Source: Agromyces sp. LHK192 (GTDB lineage: Bacteria > Actinomycetota > Actinomycetes > Actinomycetales > Microbacteriaceae). Taken from it: a DNA stretch of 64,000 nt. The translations under genes and the position numbers were made by a program. This document shows, one piece after another, positions 38,836 to 47,016 of the stretch. The stretch is from positions 806,001 through 870,000 of the forward strand of contig NZ_CP034753.1 in assembly GCF_004006235.1 (NCBI RefSeq). The letters are read 5' to 3'. How positions within the stretch are numbered: the stretch's first letter is position 1; each line of letters begins with the position of its first letter. Under the pieces are notes generated by a model, which was given only the letters and a program-made list of their open reading frames with translations, was not told where the DNA came from and did no database searches.

Positions 38836-38879
38836 TCGCCCGGCGGATTCGTCCACCAGCTCCGCACGCCGCCGGGCGA
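38836..38879. terminator. Hairpin terminator between convergent genes
   Basis: A perfect 11-bp inverted repeat (38836-38846 with 38869-38879) encloses a 22-base loop in the 136-base gap between the flavin oxidoreductase and the convergent TetR gene. No T-run follows. The rest of the gap is very GC-rich and shows nothing else. Confidence 0.5.
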
Positions 38880-38954
38880 CACCCCTCGTCGGATGCCTCC
38901 GCCGCGCCCCGGCCCGCGCTGCGCGCCGCGCCCCGCCGCGGGTTGCGGCTCGCC

Positions 38955-39578
38955 CTACCGCGGGTCGGGCGACATGCCGTGGCGCACGAGGTCCTGCGTG
39001 GCCGACACGAGGTCTTCGAGCGTGCGGTGGCGGGGGTTCCACCACTCCGCGGCCCAGTTCATCGCGCCGAGCAGCAGCATGCGCGAGACCGCGAGGTCGA
39101 GGTCGGCGCGCAGCTGCCCGGCATCCTGCGCGGCGGTGAAGAGGTCGCGCCACAGGCGGGCGTAGGCGGCCTCCTCGGCCGCGGCCTTCGCTCGGATGCC
39201 CTCGGGCACCTGGTTCGCGTTGCGGATCGACGCGGTCGTGTAGTCGGAGATGAGCAGCTCGTACCGCAGGTGCCCTTCGACCGCGGCGAGGATGCGGTCG
39301 AGCGGCGTCGTGCCGGCCGGGAGCGCCTCGAGTTCGTCGATGACGTGGGCGTGCACGCGTGCGGCACCGACCCACATGACCTCCTCGATGAGCTCGTCAC
39401 GCGAGCCGAAGTGGTAGTAGATCGCGGGCGCCTGCAGGCCCGCGTGGGCGGCGACGTCGACGAGCCGGGTGCCCGCGTAGCCCTTGCGGCTGAGCACGTG
39501 CGCTGCGGCGTCGAGGATGCGCTCGCGCGTGCGCGCCGACTTGCTGATCGTCGGCGTGGCATCCGCTGCGTTGCTCAT
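38955..39578 (-). CDS. TetR-family regulator at the end of the fad operon
   Basis: A 207-residue TetR regulator. The helix-turn-helix is at about residues 15-62 (RTRERILDAAAHVLSRKGYAGTRLVDVAAHAGLQAPAIYYHFGSRDEL). The C-terminal helical domain contains the YTTASIRNANQVPEGIRA segment. It is convergent with the fad operon and a likely local repressor of it, comparable to actinobacterial FadR/KstR2-type proteins. Upstream, TCTA-GT-TAGA (about 39587-39597) is a small palindrome close to its start codon and may be its own operator. ATG 39578 was taken as the start because residues after it match the family. Confidence 0.85.
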   Translation of the reverse strand: MSNAADATPTISKSARTRERILDAAAHVLSRKGYAGTRLVDVAAHAGLQAPAIYYHFGSRDELIEEVMWVGAARVHAHVIDELEALPAGTTPLDRILAAVEGHLRYELLISDYTTASIRNANQVPEGIRAKAAAEEAAYARLWRDLFTAAQDAGQLRADLDLAVSRMLLLGAMNWAAEWWNPRHRTLEDLVSATQDLVRHGMSPDPR

Positions 39579-39708
39579 CGTTTCGAATTCTAGTTAGATT
39601 CCGTGCGTCGTGGGGAAGGGTCGTCGGGAAGTTCTCCGAACCTGCGTGCGTGCTGCGAATCCGAACTGGGGGCAGACGGATCGCGCGCGACCGCGTATCT
39701 TGGGCAAC

Positions 39709-39747
39709 ACGCGTTATATCGCGTTTCGGCGACGGTGCCCGAAACGC
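39709..39747 (+). promoter_or_regulatory. Paired palindromes in front of the coiled-coil/pspA operon
   Basis: ACGCG-TTATAT-CGCGT (39709-39724) is followed at once by a 9-bp perfect hairpin (39721-39729 with 39739-39747, arms GCGTTTCGG and CCGAAACGC). They share the GCGT bases, so only one can form at a time. They lie 24-62 bases upstream of the ATG at 39771, in the position of a promoter/operator or a 5' leader structure. TTATAT could be the -10; no good -35 was found. Confidence 0.45.
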
Positions 39748-39770
39748 ATTGCGATCAGGGGGTGAGGCGG

Positions 39771-40418
39771 ATGAGCGGCATCGAGGTCGTGCTGATCGGG
39801 CTCGGCGTGATCGTGCTGCTGTCGTTCGCGGCCATGCTCACGATCGCGCTCGTCCTGCGATCGCTGTACCGCCGCTACCGGCGCAACCGGGTCGCCAGCG
39901 GCGCCTCCCTGCGCACCAGGGCCCGCGTGAGCCGCGGACCGCAGCGCACCGTGCTCGCCCTGCGGGTCCGGCTCGACGAGTCGCTGCGGAGCGGTCGCGC
40001 CGCCGTCGAACTCGCCGCCGGCGACGACCGGCTCCGCGAGATCCCGCGGCTGTTCAGCCGCGTCGCCGAACAGGGCGCCGCCCTCGACCTGCAGCTTCGG
40101 CTCATGGAGAGCGAGACGGATGCCGCCGCGCTCGCGGCCGAGCTCACCGCCGCAAGGGCCCGGGTCGAGCAGGTCGAGCACCTGGTCCGCCGCGTGCGCG
40201 GCGCGGTGGCATCCGGGTTCTCCGACACCTCAGACGACGCGCTCGGCGCCCTCGACCGCGAGGTCGACCACGAGGTCGCCGCGCTCCGCGCGGGCGTCGA
40301 GCAGCTTCGCGCGTTCAACCGCCGCGACGGCCTCGACCCGGCGCCGTCGCAGCCGGAGGCGGCACCGACGCGACCGGCGTCGCCGACACCGCTCCGGCAG
40401 CAGCCGCCGCGCACCTGA
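39771..40418 (+). CDS. Membrane-anchored coiled-coil protein next to PspA
   Basis: A 215-residue protein of no recognised family. One N-terminal membrane helix (IEVVLIGLGVIVLLSFAAMLTIALVL, residues 4-29) is followed by a basic stretch (RSLYRRYRRNR) that should stay in the cytoplasm. A long alpha-helical region, about residues 50-185, with heptad-like Ala/Leu/Glu spacing follows, then a Pro-rich tail. ATG 39771 is preceded by GGGGGTGAGGCGG. It lies 52 bases before a PspA/IM30 gene on the same strand, so it may be the membrane partner that holds or senses PspA, a role played by unrelated proteins (PspC, LiaF, ClgR partners) elsewhere. This is inference from position and topology. Confidence 0.7.
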   Translation: MSGIEVVLIGLGVIVLLSFAAMLTIALVLRSLYRRYRRNRVASGASLRTRARVSRGPQRTVLALRVRLDESLRSGRAAVELAAGDDRLREIPRLFSRVAEQGAALDLQLRLMESETDAAALAAELTAARARVEQVEHLVRRVRGAVASGFSDTSDDALGALDREVDHEVAALRAGVEQLRAFNRRDGLDPAPSQPEAAPTRPASPTPLRQQPPRT

Positions 40419-40470
40419 CCACCGTTCACGACACGCCTCACGACACCGTCCACGAGCAAGGGAACCGACC

Positions 40471-41244
40471 ATGAGCAGCACCAACTCCTCGCGGGTCAAG
40501 ACGATCTTCCGCACCAAGACCAACAAGGCGCTCGACAAGCTCGAGGATCCGCGCGACACCCTCGACGACAGTTACGACCAGCAGGTGAAACTGCTCCAGC
40601 AGGTTCGTCAGGCCGTCGCCGAGGTCGCGACCGCGAAGAAGCGCATCGAGCTGCAGGGTCAGGAGATGGGCGCGCGCTTCCAGAAGCTCGGCGCGCAGGC
40701 CGCGGAGGCGCTCGCGCAGGGCCGCGAAGACCTCGCGCGTGCAGCCCTCGAACGGCGGGCGATGCTCGAGGGGCAGGTCGCGAACCTGCAGAAGCAGTAC
40801 TCGTCGCTCGAGCAGCAGACCGCGCAGCTGCAGGACCGCGAGCGCCGGCTCACCGACCAGGTCGCCGCATTCCGCATCGAGAAGGAGACCATCAAGGCGA
40901 CCTACACCGCGTCGGAGGCGCAGGTGCGCGCGAACGAGGCGGTCTCCGGCATCAGCTCGACCATCGAGGACGTCGGCTCGAGCCTCGACCGCGCGCGCGA
41001 CCGCGTCGCCGAGATGCAGGCTCGCGCGGCGGCCACCAACGAGCTGCTCGCGAGTGGCGCGCTCGCCGACCTGACGGCCGCGCCCGACGCCGACATCGAG
41101 CGGCAGCTCGCATCGCTGTCGGCGAACGCCGACATCAACCGGCAGCTCCAGGCCATGCGCGACGGCACCGCCGCGAGCGGCGCTTCGCCCGCCGACCGGA
41201 GGCTCGACGGGCCCGACGGGTGGCTCGCCATCGGCAAGGCGTAG
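40471..41244 (+). CDS. pspA: PspA/IM30 membrane-stress protein
   Basis: A 257-residue PspA/IM30 family (ESCRT-III-like) protein. The helical pattern is typical: N-terminal amphipathic helix, then LDKLEDPRDTLDDSYDQQVKLLQQVRQAVAEVATAKKRIELQ, and a long coiled coil through LEGQVANLQKQYSSLEQQTAQLQDRERRLTDQV. PspA oligomers bind damaged or lipid-stressed inner membrane and help keep the proton gradient. ATG 40471 follows AAGGGAACC. The preceding membrane coiled-coil gene is probably in the same operon; a structured 76-bp element after the stop may end the transcript. Confidence 0.9.
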   Translation: MSSTNSSRVKTIFRTKTNKALDKLEDPRDTLDDSYDQQVKLLQQVRQAVAEVATAKKRIELQGQEMGARFQKLGAQAAEALAQGREDLARAALERRAMLEGQVANLQKQYSSLEQQTAQLQDRERRLTDQVAAFRIEKETIKATYTASEAQVRANEAVSGISSTIEDVGSSLDRARDRVAEMQARAAATNELLASGALADLTAAPDADIERQLASLSANADINRQLQAMRDGTAASGASPADRRLDGPDGWLAIGKA

Positions 41245-41277
41245 GGGAAGAACGCGCAGCCTGCGGAACGAGCGCCC

Positions 41278-41353
41278 GAACTCCGGAGCCGGCGCACGGA
41301 TCGCCGCGTCCGCGCGCGCAGGACGCGGCGTGCCGCAGACGGGTTCCGGAGTT
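41278..41353. repeat. 76-bp intergenic element with inverted ends, copy 2
   Basis: The same length and ends as 13749-13824: GAACTCCGGA at the left, TCCGGAGTTGCG at the right. Inside it has a perfect 10-bp hairpin (41302-41311 with 41321-41330, 9-base loop). It lies between pspA and the HelD-like gene and could act as terminator for pspA. Confidence 0.55.
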
Positions 41354-41421
41354 GCGCCGCTGCCGGCGGGACCTCCCCGGCACGATAGAATCGACGGTCC
41401 TGTCGTACGAGGGGAACCGTC

Positions 41422-43679
41422 ATCAGCAGCATCCTGCCCACCACGCCAGTCGCCGAGGAACAGGCGGCGCTCGACCGCATCCGCGAGGTCGTCGCCCAGC
41501 TCCTCGAGCATGAGCAGTCGCAACTCTCGGCGGCGCTCGGCCGGCCGACCGAGGGCCTCGACCTGACCGAGCGCGACGCGATGGTCGCGCATCACGCGCA
41601 GCGGCTCCAGGGCCTGCGCGCCGCGCAGTACGGGTTGCTGTTCGGCGGCGTCGAGAACGACGAGGGAGAGCGGTTCCGCATCGGCCGCATCGGGCTGAGC
41701 GACCCCGACGACGGCGAGCGGCTGCTCGTCGACTGGCGGGCGCCCGTCGCGCGCGCCTTCTACACCGCGACGCCGCTGCACCGCGAGGGCCTTCGCGCCC
41801 GCCGCCGCATCACCGCGACCGACCGCAGGGTCACGGCGGTCTACGACGAGGCGCTGCGCGCCGATGACCTCGGCGAGACCGACAGCCGCGACGCCGCGCT
41901 GATGGCCGCGCTCGACCGCCCGCGCACCGCGCACATGGGCGACATCGTCGGCACGATCCAGCGCGAGCAGGACGCGATCATCCGCGGCGCGCTGCCCGGC
42001 ACGCTCGTCGTGCAGGGCGGCCCCGGCACCGGCAAGACGGCGGTGGCGCTGCATCGCGCGGCCTACCTGCTGTACGAGCACCGCAACCGGCTCGCGAAGT
42101 CGGTCGTGCTCATCGTCGGTCCGAACGCCCGCTTCCTCGACTACATCGGCCAGGTGCTCCCGTCGCTCGGCGAGGACGCGGCCGTGCTGATGACCCCGGG
42201 CACGCTGGTGCCGGGCCTGGTCGCGACGGCGACGGATGCCCCGGCCGCGGCCGAGTTCAAGGGACGGCTCGACCTCGTCCCGGTGCTGAAGGAGGTCGTC
42301 CGCGGCTACCAGGTGCCCGCCGACGGCGGCCGCCGCATGCTGCATCCGGCCGGCATGAAGCCGATGACGCTCGACGGTCAGCTGCTTCGGCGCGTGCGCA
42401 CGCGCGGCCGCGCGGGCGGCGTCGCGCACAATCGGGCGCGGCCGCAGTTCGAGAAGGCGCTGCTCACCGAGATCCTGCGGCTCGAGGACGCCGAGCACGG
42501 CCCGTCGAGCATGGACGACGCCGAGCGGCGCGCCGACTGGGCCGAGGACCCTGCCGTGCAGGAGCTCTTCGACGAGCTCTGGCCGTTGCTCGACCCGGTC
42601 GACGTCGTGCGCGACCTCTTCAGCGACCCGGCCCGGTTCGACCGGGCGTTCCCCGACCTCGATCCGGCCCTGCGCGGCGTGCTGCTGCGGGCGCCGGGGC
42701 ATCCGGTCACCGTGGCCGACGTGCCGCTCGTCGACGAGATCGCCGAGCTCCTCGGGGAGGACCCGCGCCCCGGAGCGGCCGCCCGCGCCCGCGCGCAGGC
42801 CGACCGGCTCACCGACGTCGCGTACGCGCAGCACGTGCTCGACATGGTCGCCGACGCCGACGCGCACGAAGACGACGAGGCCGCACCGGTCTCGATCGTG
42901 GCAGCAGAGGTGCTCGCCGACCGGCAGGTGCTCGGCGACGACCGCACGCCCGCCGAGCGGGCGATGCACGACCGCGAGTGGGTGTACGGCCACATCATCG
43001 TGGACGAGGCGCAGGAGACGAGCCCGATGCTGCTGCGCGCGCTGATCCGCCGCTGCCCGACGCGCTCGATGACCCTCGTCGGCGACGAGCACCAGTACAC
43101 CGCGACCGACTCCGCCTTCACGTGGGCCGGCCTGCTCGACCCGCAGGTGCCGCGCTGGCGGCGCGACGACCTGACCGTCAACTACCGCACGCCGGGTCGC
43201 ATCCTGAAGCTCGCGACCGGCGTGCTGCGGCGCGTCGAACCGGATGCCCCCGAGCCCGCGTCCGCCCGTGACGGCGAGCACGAGCCGCACGTCGTGCGCG
43301 TCGACGCGTCCGAGCTCGGCGCCGCGACCGCGCGCGAGGCGCAGGCGGCGCTCGACGCCGTCGCCGACACGCGGGGACCGTCGGCGTGATCGCGCCGCTC
43401 GGCCTGCTCGGCGCGCTGCGCGAGGTGCAGGCCGCTGAGGCCGCCCGGGCGGCGGCCGACCTGATGGACGGTGACGACGACCTCGCCAAGGCAGGAACGG
43501 ACCGGCTCTGGGTCGGCACGCCCGACGAGGCGAAGGGCCTCGAGTTCGACGCGGTCGTGGTCGCCGTGCCGCCGCTGCCCGAACAGGTCGCGCCGGCGAC
43601 GTGGAAGCGGCTCTACGTCGCGCTCACCAGGCCCACGCAGCGGCTCACGGTCGTCGAGGCGGGCGACGCGATCGGCTGA
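41422..43679 (+). pseudogene. helD: HelD/HelR-like RNA polymerase remodelling ATPase with frameshift
   Basis: The protein would be about 752 residues, normal for actinobacterial HelD. An N-terminal coiled coil precedes a UvrD-like ATPase: Walker A VVQGGPGTGKTAVALHR, Walker B HIIVDEAQETSPML, GDEHQYTATDSAF and, after the frame break, [17 protein letters not shown] and RLYVALTRPTQRLTVV. Two lesions are visible. The frame closes with TGA at 43387-43389, while conserved sequence (GTVGVIAP...) continues one frame over; restoring one G in the GGGG run at 43373-43376 repairs it. No ATG, GTG or TTG opens the conserved N-terminus; GAGGGG is ideally spaced before ATC 41422. The first ATG (41581) would lose 53 conserved-looking residues. 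It may be a real split gene (GTG 43386 overlaps TGA), a decaying gene or a sequencing error. HelD proteins free stalled or rifamycin-bound polymerase. Confidence 0.85.
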
Positions 43680-43685
43680 CCTCGC

Positions 43686-43723
43686 TCCCGGTGGCCGAGT
43701 CGGCGCGCAGCGCCGTACCGGGA
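43686..43723 (+). terminator. Nested hairpin downstream of helD
   Basis: A 7-bp outer stem (TCCCGGT with ACCGGGA) encloses a 6-bp inner hairpin, CGGCGC-GCA-GCGCCG (43701-43715), directly after the HelD-like stop at 43679. There is no T-run. It also separates helD from the padR promoter at 43738. Confidence 0.5.
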
Positions 43724-43737
43724 TCCAGCAACCACGA

Positions 43738-43766
43738 TTGACGTACTATCTCAGGCGTAGTATGTT
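43738..43766 (+). promoter_or_regulatory. padR promoter with embedded palindromic operator
   Basis: TTGACG (43738-43743) and TATGTT (43761-43766) are 17 bases apart. Between and over them lies a 25-base inverted repeat, ACGTACTA-N9-TAGTATGT (43741-43765), with seven of eight arm positions matching. A PadR dimer bound here would block polymerase, so autorepression is likely. Confidence 0.65.
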
Positions 43767-43804
43767 CGACGCAGTACCGACGTCGTCGTGGGAGGGAGCC
43801 GGGC

Positions 43805-44149
43805 ATGATCAGCGCCGACGCCATCCGCGGCTACGTCGACCTCATGGTGCTGTCGCTGCTCGCGGCCGGGCCGTCATACGCGTACGAGCTCGCGCAGCGG
43901 ATCACCGCGATCAGCGATGACGACTACGCGATCAAGCAGACGACGCTGTACTCGGCCGTGAAGCGGCTCGAGGCCACGGGTCTCGTCGCCTCGTCACCCG
44001 GAATCTCGCCATCGGGCAAGCCGCGCACGTACTACGCCATCACCGATGCCGGTCGCGACCACCTCGACCTGAAGGTCGACGAATGGCGCACCATCAAGGC
44101 GGTCGTCGACCGCTTCATCACCGCACCCGCCGCAGGAGGCACGCCGTGA
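43805..44149 (+). CDS. PadR-family transcriptional regulator
   Basis: A 114-residue PadR regulator. The winged helix spans about residues 8-85: LMVLSLLAAGPSYAYELAQRI, the recognition region QTTLYSAVKRLEATGLVAS, and the wing KPRTYYAITDAGRDHL. Proteins of this short class (PadR-s2) usually dimerise through the C-terminal helix and repress a neighbouring membrane protein or transporter gene. Its stop overlaps the next gene's GTG (GTGA), so the two are translated together. The promoter has an embedded palindrome. Confidence 0.9.
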   Translation: MISADAIRGYVDLMVLSLLAAGPSYAYELAQRITAISDDDYAIKQTTLYSAVKRLEATGLVASSPGISPSGKPRTYYAITDAGRDHLDLKVDEWRTIKAVVDRFITAPAAGGTP

Positions 44150-45225
44150 ACGTCGTCATCGCATACCTGGACACCATGTTCAGCGCGTATCCGCAGACCC
44201 CGCGCCTCCTGGAGGCGAAGGCCGAACTCCGGGGCATGATGGAGGACGCGTACGCCGGCCTCATCGCCGAGGGCCGCTCCGAGAACGAGGCGGTCGGACA
44301 GGTGATCCGCGACTTCGGCAACCTCGACGAGCTCGCGCCGGTGCTCGGCATCACCTCCGACCTCGCCCCGGGTACGGAATCTGTCGCCGCCCCGATCGCG
44401 GGCCCCGCGGCGGACACGGCACGGGAAGGCGGCGCGCGATCGACCTTGCCGGCCGACCGGCTTCCGGTGGTCACCCTGGAGGAGGCGCGGGCGTACGCCG
44501 CGGCCAAGGAACGCACGCGATTCCGGGTCGCGGCCGCCGTCGTGCTGTTCGTCCTCTCGCCGGCCGTGCTGATGGTGCTGACCGTCGCGGCCCAGAACGG
44601 CCTGGTGCCGCTCACCCAGACCGCCGCGGCGTTCATCGGCATCCTGATCCTCCTCGTGCTGATCGCCATCGGGGTGACGCTGACCATCACCGCCTCGCGG
44701 GAGACCGCCCCGTACGAGCGCCTGGCCGACGGGCGCTTCACTCCGGACCCGGAGGTCGGCCGCTGGGCCGCCGCGCTCGGCGAAGCGCACGAGCGCGCAC
44801 GCATCCGAGCCCTGGGCATCGCCATCACCCTCTGGGTGCTCGCGCCCGTCCCGCTGCTCGGCTTCGCCCTGCTGCTCGTCGGGTCGCCCGTCCAGGGCTT
44901 CTGGACCACCGTCGGCGTCGCGCTGGTCCTCGTGTTCGTGGCCACCGGCCTCGGCATACTGCTGCCCCGCACGTGGGCGCACACGATCTCGGAGCAGCTC
45001 GACCGGCGTGCCGGGCGCGTCGACGAGGAGGGCAGCCTCGTCTCGGTCGTCGCCGCGATCTACTGGCCGTCGCTGACCGCGGTGTTCCTCGCCTGGAGCT
45101 TCATCGGCAACGCCTGGTACATCTCGTGGGTCGTCTGGCCGATCGGCGCCGTGGCCTTCGGGGCGATCGCCGGCGGCATCAGCGCGCTGGAGGCCTACCG
45201 GAACCGGCAGGCCTCGGCGCAGTAG
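44146..45225 (+). CDS. Membrane protein with HAAS/permease-prefix N-terminal domain
   Basis: A 359-residue protein starting at a GTG that overlaps the padR stop. Residues 1-70 form the helical bundle typically found after PadR regulators (YLDTMFSAYPQTPRLLEAKAELRGMMEDAYAGLIAEGRSENEAVGQVIRDFGNLDEL), known as HAAS or permease prefix. After an Ala/Pro-rich linker there are about six membrane helices in two groups (135-190 and 225-345). The loop DGRFTPDPEVGRWAAALGEAHERARIRALG lies between them. PadR-coupled proteins of this kind are thought to sense envelope state or drugs, but no ligand is known. It is probably co-regulated with, and may titrate or signal to, PadR. Confidence 0.82.
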   Translation: MNVVIAYLDTMFSAYPQTPRLLEAKAELRGMMEDAYAGLIAEGRSENEAVGQVIRDFGNLDELAPVLGITSDLAPGTESVAAPIAGPAADTAREGGARSTLPADRLPVVTLEEARAYAAAKERTRFRVAAAVVLFVLSPAVLMVLTVAAQNGLVPLTQTAAAFIGILILLVLIAIGVTLTITASRETAPYERLADGRFTPDPEVGRWAAALGEAHERARIRALGIAITLWVLAPVPLLGFALLLVGSPVQGFWTTVGVALVLVFVATGLGILLPRTWAHTISEQLDRRAGRVDEEGSLVSVVAAIYWPSLTAVFLAWSFIGNAWYISWVVWPIGAVAFGAIAGGISALEAYRNRQASAQ

Positions 45226-45294
45226 GCGGCAGGGCGACCCGGCGCGAGCGCAAGCCCCGCGCTCAGGGTGGGCGCCTGTGCCACGATCGACCGC

Positions 45295-46323
45295 GTGAAG
45301 GCCTTCCGGTGTCGCGTATGCGGCAATGCCCTGTACTTCGAGAACTCGGTGTGCCTGACCTGCGGCACCGCGCTCGGCTTCTCGCGCGCCGAGGGCGAGA
45401 TCGTGCCGGTCGACGACACCGGGACGTACACGGATGCCTCGGGCACAACCTGGCACGTGTGCCGCAACCTCGGGCTCTCGGGGTGCACCTGGCTCGCCGA
45501 TGAGCCCGGCGGCCAGTGCTTCAGCTGCTGGCTCACGCGGACGAGGCCGAACGACGCCGACCTCGAGGGCCTCGAGCGCTTCCTGGTCGCCGAGCGCGCG
45601 AAGCGGGCACTCGTGTTCGAGCTCGATCGGCTCGGGATCGCCGTCGTCGGCAAGGGCGGGCCCGACGGCGACCCGCTGAACGGCCTCTGCTTCGACCTGC
45701 TCTCGAGCGCGAACGAGCCCGTCGTCATCGGCCACGCCGACGGGGTCATCACGATCGACCTCGCCGAGAGCGACGACGCGCACCGCGAGCGGGTGCGCGA
45801 CGAGCTCGACGAGCCCTACCGCACGATGCTCGGCCACTTCCGGCACGAGGTCGGGCACTACGTCGAGTGGCAGCTGGTCGAATCCGACCCCGGCCGGCTC
45901 GCCCGGGCCCGCGAGCTCTTCGGCGACGAGCGCGCCGACTACCGGGCCGCGATCGACCGGCACTACGCCGACGGGCCGCCCGCCGACTGGCGCGAGTCGT
46001 ACCTCACGACCTACGCCACGATGCATCCGTACGAGGACTTCGCCGAGACGTTCGCGCATGTCCTGCACATCGCCGACACGGTGGAGACGGCCCGCGAGTA
46101 CGGGCTCGTGACCGTCGCGGGGATCGACGCGTTCGCGCAGTTCCGCGATCTCGTCACCGGCGTGTGGATCCCGCTCTCGATCGCGCTCAACATGATCAAC
46201 CGCTCGATGGGCAACGGCGACCTGTACCCGTTCGTGATCCCCGAGCGGGTGCTCGACAAGCTGGAGTTCGCGGCCTCGCTGCGCGGGAGCGCGCTCGGGC
46301 GCACCGCCGGCTCAGGCGCCTGA
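45295..46323 (+). CDS. Zinc-ribbon putative metallopeptidase (Peptidase_Mx-like)
   Basis: A 342-residue protein. I choose GTG 45295 because family members begin (M)KxFxCRxCG; the frame opens earlier at 45268 without similarity. The N-terminus has a double zinc ribbon (CRVCGNALYFENSVCLTCGTALGF, later HVCRNL...CTWL...CFSCW). The peptidase motif is FRHEVGHYVEW (HEVGH at 184-188), with further metal or catalytic candidates in YEDFAETFAHVLHIADTVE. It is cytoplasmic by sequence. The family, often called putative zinc-binding metallopeptidase, has no well-known substrate. Its last 12 bases overlap the convergent collagen-like gene. Confidence 0.85.
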   Translation: MKAFRCRVCGNALYFENSVCLTCGTALGFSRAEGEIVPVDDTGTYTDASGTTWHVCRNLGLSGCTWLADEPGGQCFSCWLTRTRPNDADLEGLERFLVAERAKRALVFELDRLGIAVVGKGGPDGDPLNGLCFDLLSSANEPVVIGHADGVITIDLAESDDAHRERVRDELDEPYRTMLGHFRHEVGHYVEWQLVESDPGRLARARELFGDERADYRAAIDRHYADGPPADWRESYLTTYATMHPYEDFAETFAHVLHIADTVETAREYGLVTVAGIDAFAQFRDLVTGVWIPLSIALNMINRSMGNGDLYPFVIPERVLDKLEFAASLRGSALGRTAGSGA

Positions 46324-46974
46324 CCGCACCCAGGCGCCCTCGGCGCAGGAGTAGAAGCCCGTCGTCGTGGTGTCGATGTAGATGCTGCCCTCGGGTGCGC
46401 ACGCCTCGTCGGCCGGGGGCGGCGTGGTGCCGAGCAGTACCTGCGTGCCGTCGGCACCCGGAGCACCCTGCTCACCGGTCGCGCCCTGCTCGCCCTGCGC
46501 GCCCTGCTCGCCCTGCTCACCGGTCGCGCCCTGTTCGCCGGCCGCGCCCTGCTCGCCCTGTTCGCCCTGCGGCCCGGTCAGGTGGTCGACCGCCACGGTG
46601 CGGAGATTGCCCACCGAGACCCACGCGCCGTCGCGGTGCACGTAGAGGTTCGCCGACTCGATGTCGATGAACACCTCGCCCTCGGTGCCGTACTCGGCCG
46701 ACGGCGTCCCGACGCCCGCCCTGACGTCCGAGCCGGCGGGCAGCACCTCGCTCTCGGTGGGGGCGTCGGCGTCGGCCTCGAGGTCGTCGTCGGGCGATGC
46801 CTCGGGCGTCGGCGAGGCGACGACCGTGCCGGATGCATCCGGATCACCGGTCGGCGCGAGCCAGGCACCGAGGAAGGCGGCCACGAAGGCCAGCACGACG
46901 ATCGCGACGCCGGCCCAGATGAGCATCGGCACGGTCACCACGGCAGGCGTACTGCGTTCGGACGTCGTCTCCAT
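46312..46974 (-). CDS. Membrane-anchored collagen-like repeat protein
   Basis: A 220-residue protein. One membrane helix ([28 protein letters not shown], about residues 13-40) is followed by an acidic Pro/Asp linker, then a small module [26 protein letters not shown] run of 14 Gly-X-Y triplets follows, nearly all GEQ, GAT or GAQ (about 133-175), then a second copy of the small module ([22 protein letters not shown]) at the end. Bacterial collagen-like proteins form surface trimers; the two flanking modules probably trimerise the rod. No LPXTG is present, so it is a membrane-anchored surface protein. A run of eight G on the coding strand sits between positions -6 and -13 and serves as, or replaces, the Shine-Dalgarno. 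Confidence 0.82.
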   Translation of the reverse strand: METTSERSTPAVVTVPMLIWAGVAIVVLAFVAAFLGAWLAPTGDPDASGTVVASPTPEASPDDDLEADADAPTESEVLPAGSDVRAGVGTPSAEYGTEGEVFIDIESANLYVHRDGAWVSVGNLRTVAVDHLTGPQGEQGEQGAAGEQGATGEQGEQGAQGEQGATGEQGAPGADGTQVLLGTTPPPADEACAPEGSIYIDTTTTGFYSCAEGAWVRSGA

Positions 46975-47016
46975 CGTGGCCCCCCCCGCCGGTCGAATCG
47001 ATCCGCTGGCTCGATG

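Noticed and set aside
41245..41421. Search for a rifamycin-associated element before the HelD-like gene
   Set aside because: No sequence resembling the paired GGGGCTTGC/GCAAG inverted repeat was found; rifamycin control cannot be claimed.
42000..42100. Classing the gene at 41422-43679 as UvrD/PcrA DNA helicase
   Set aside because: The N-terminal coiled coil and missing typical helicase motifs between the ATPase halves fit HelD, not a replication or repair helicase.
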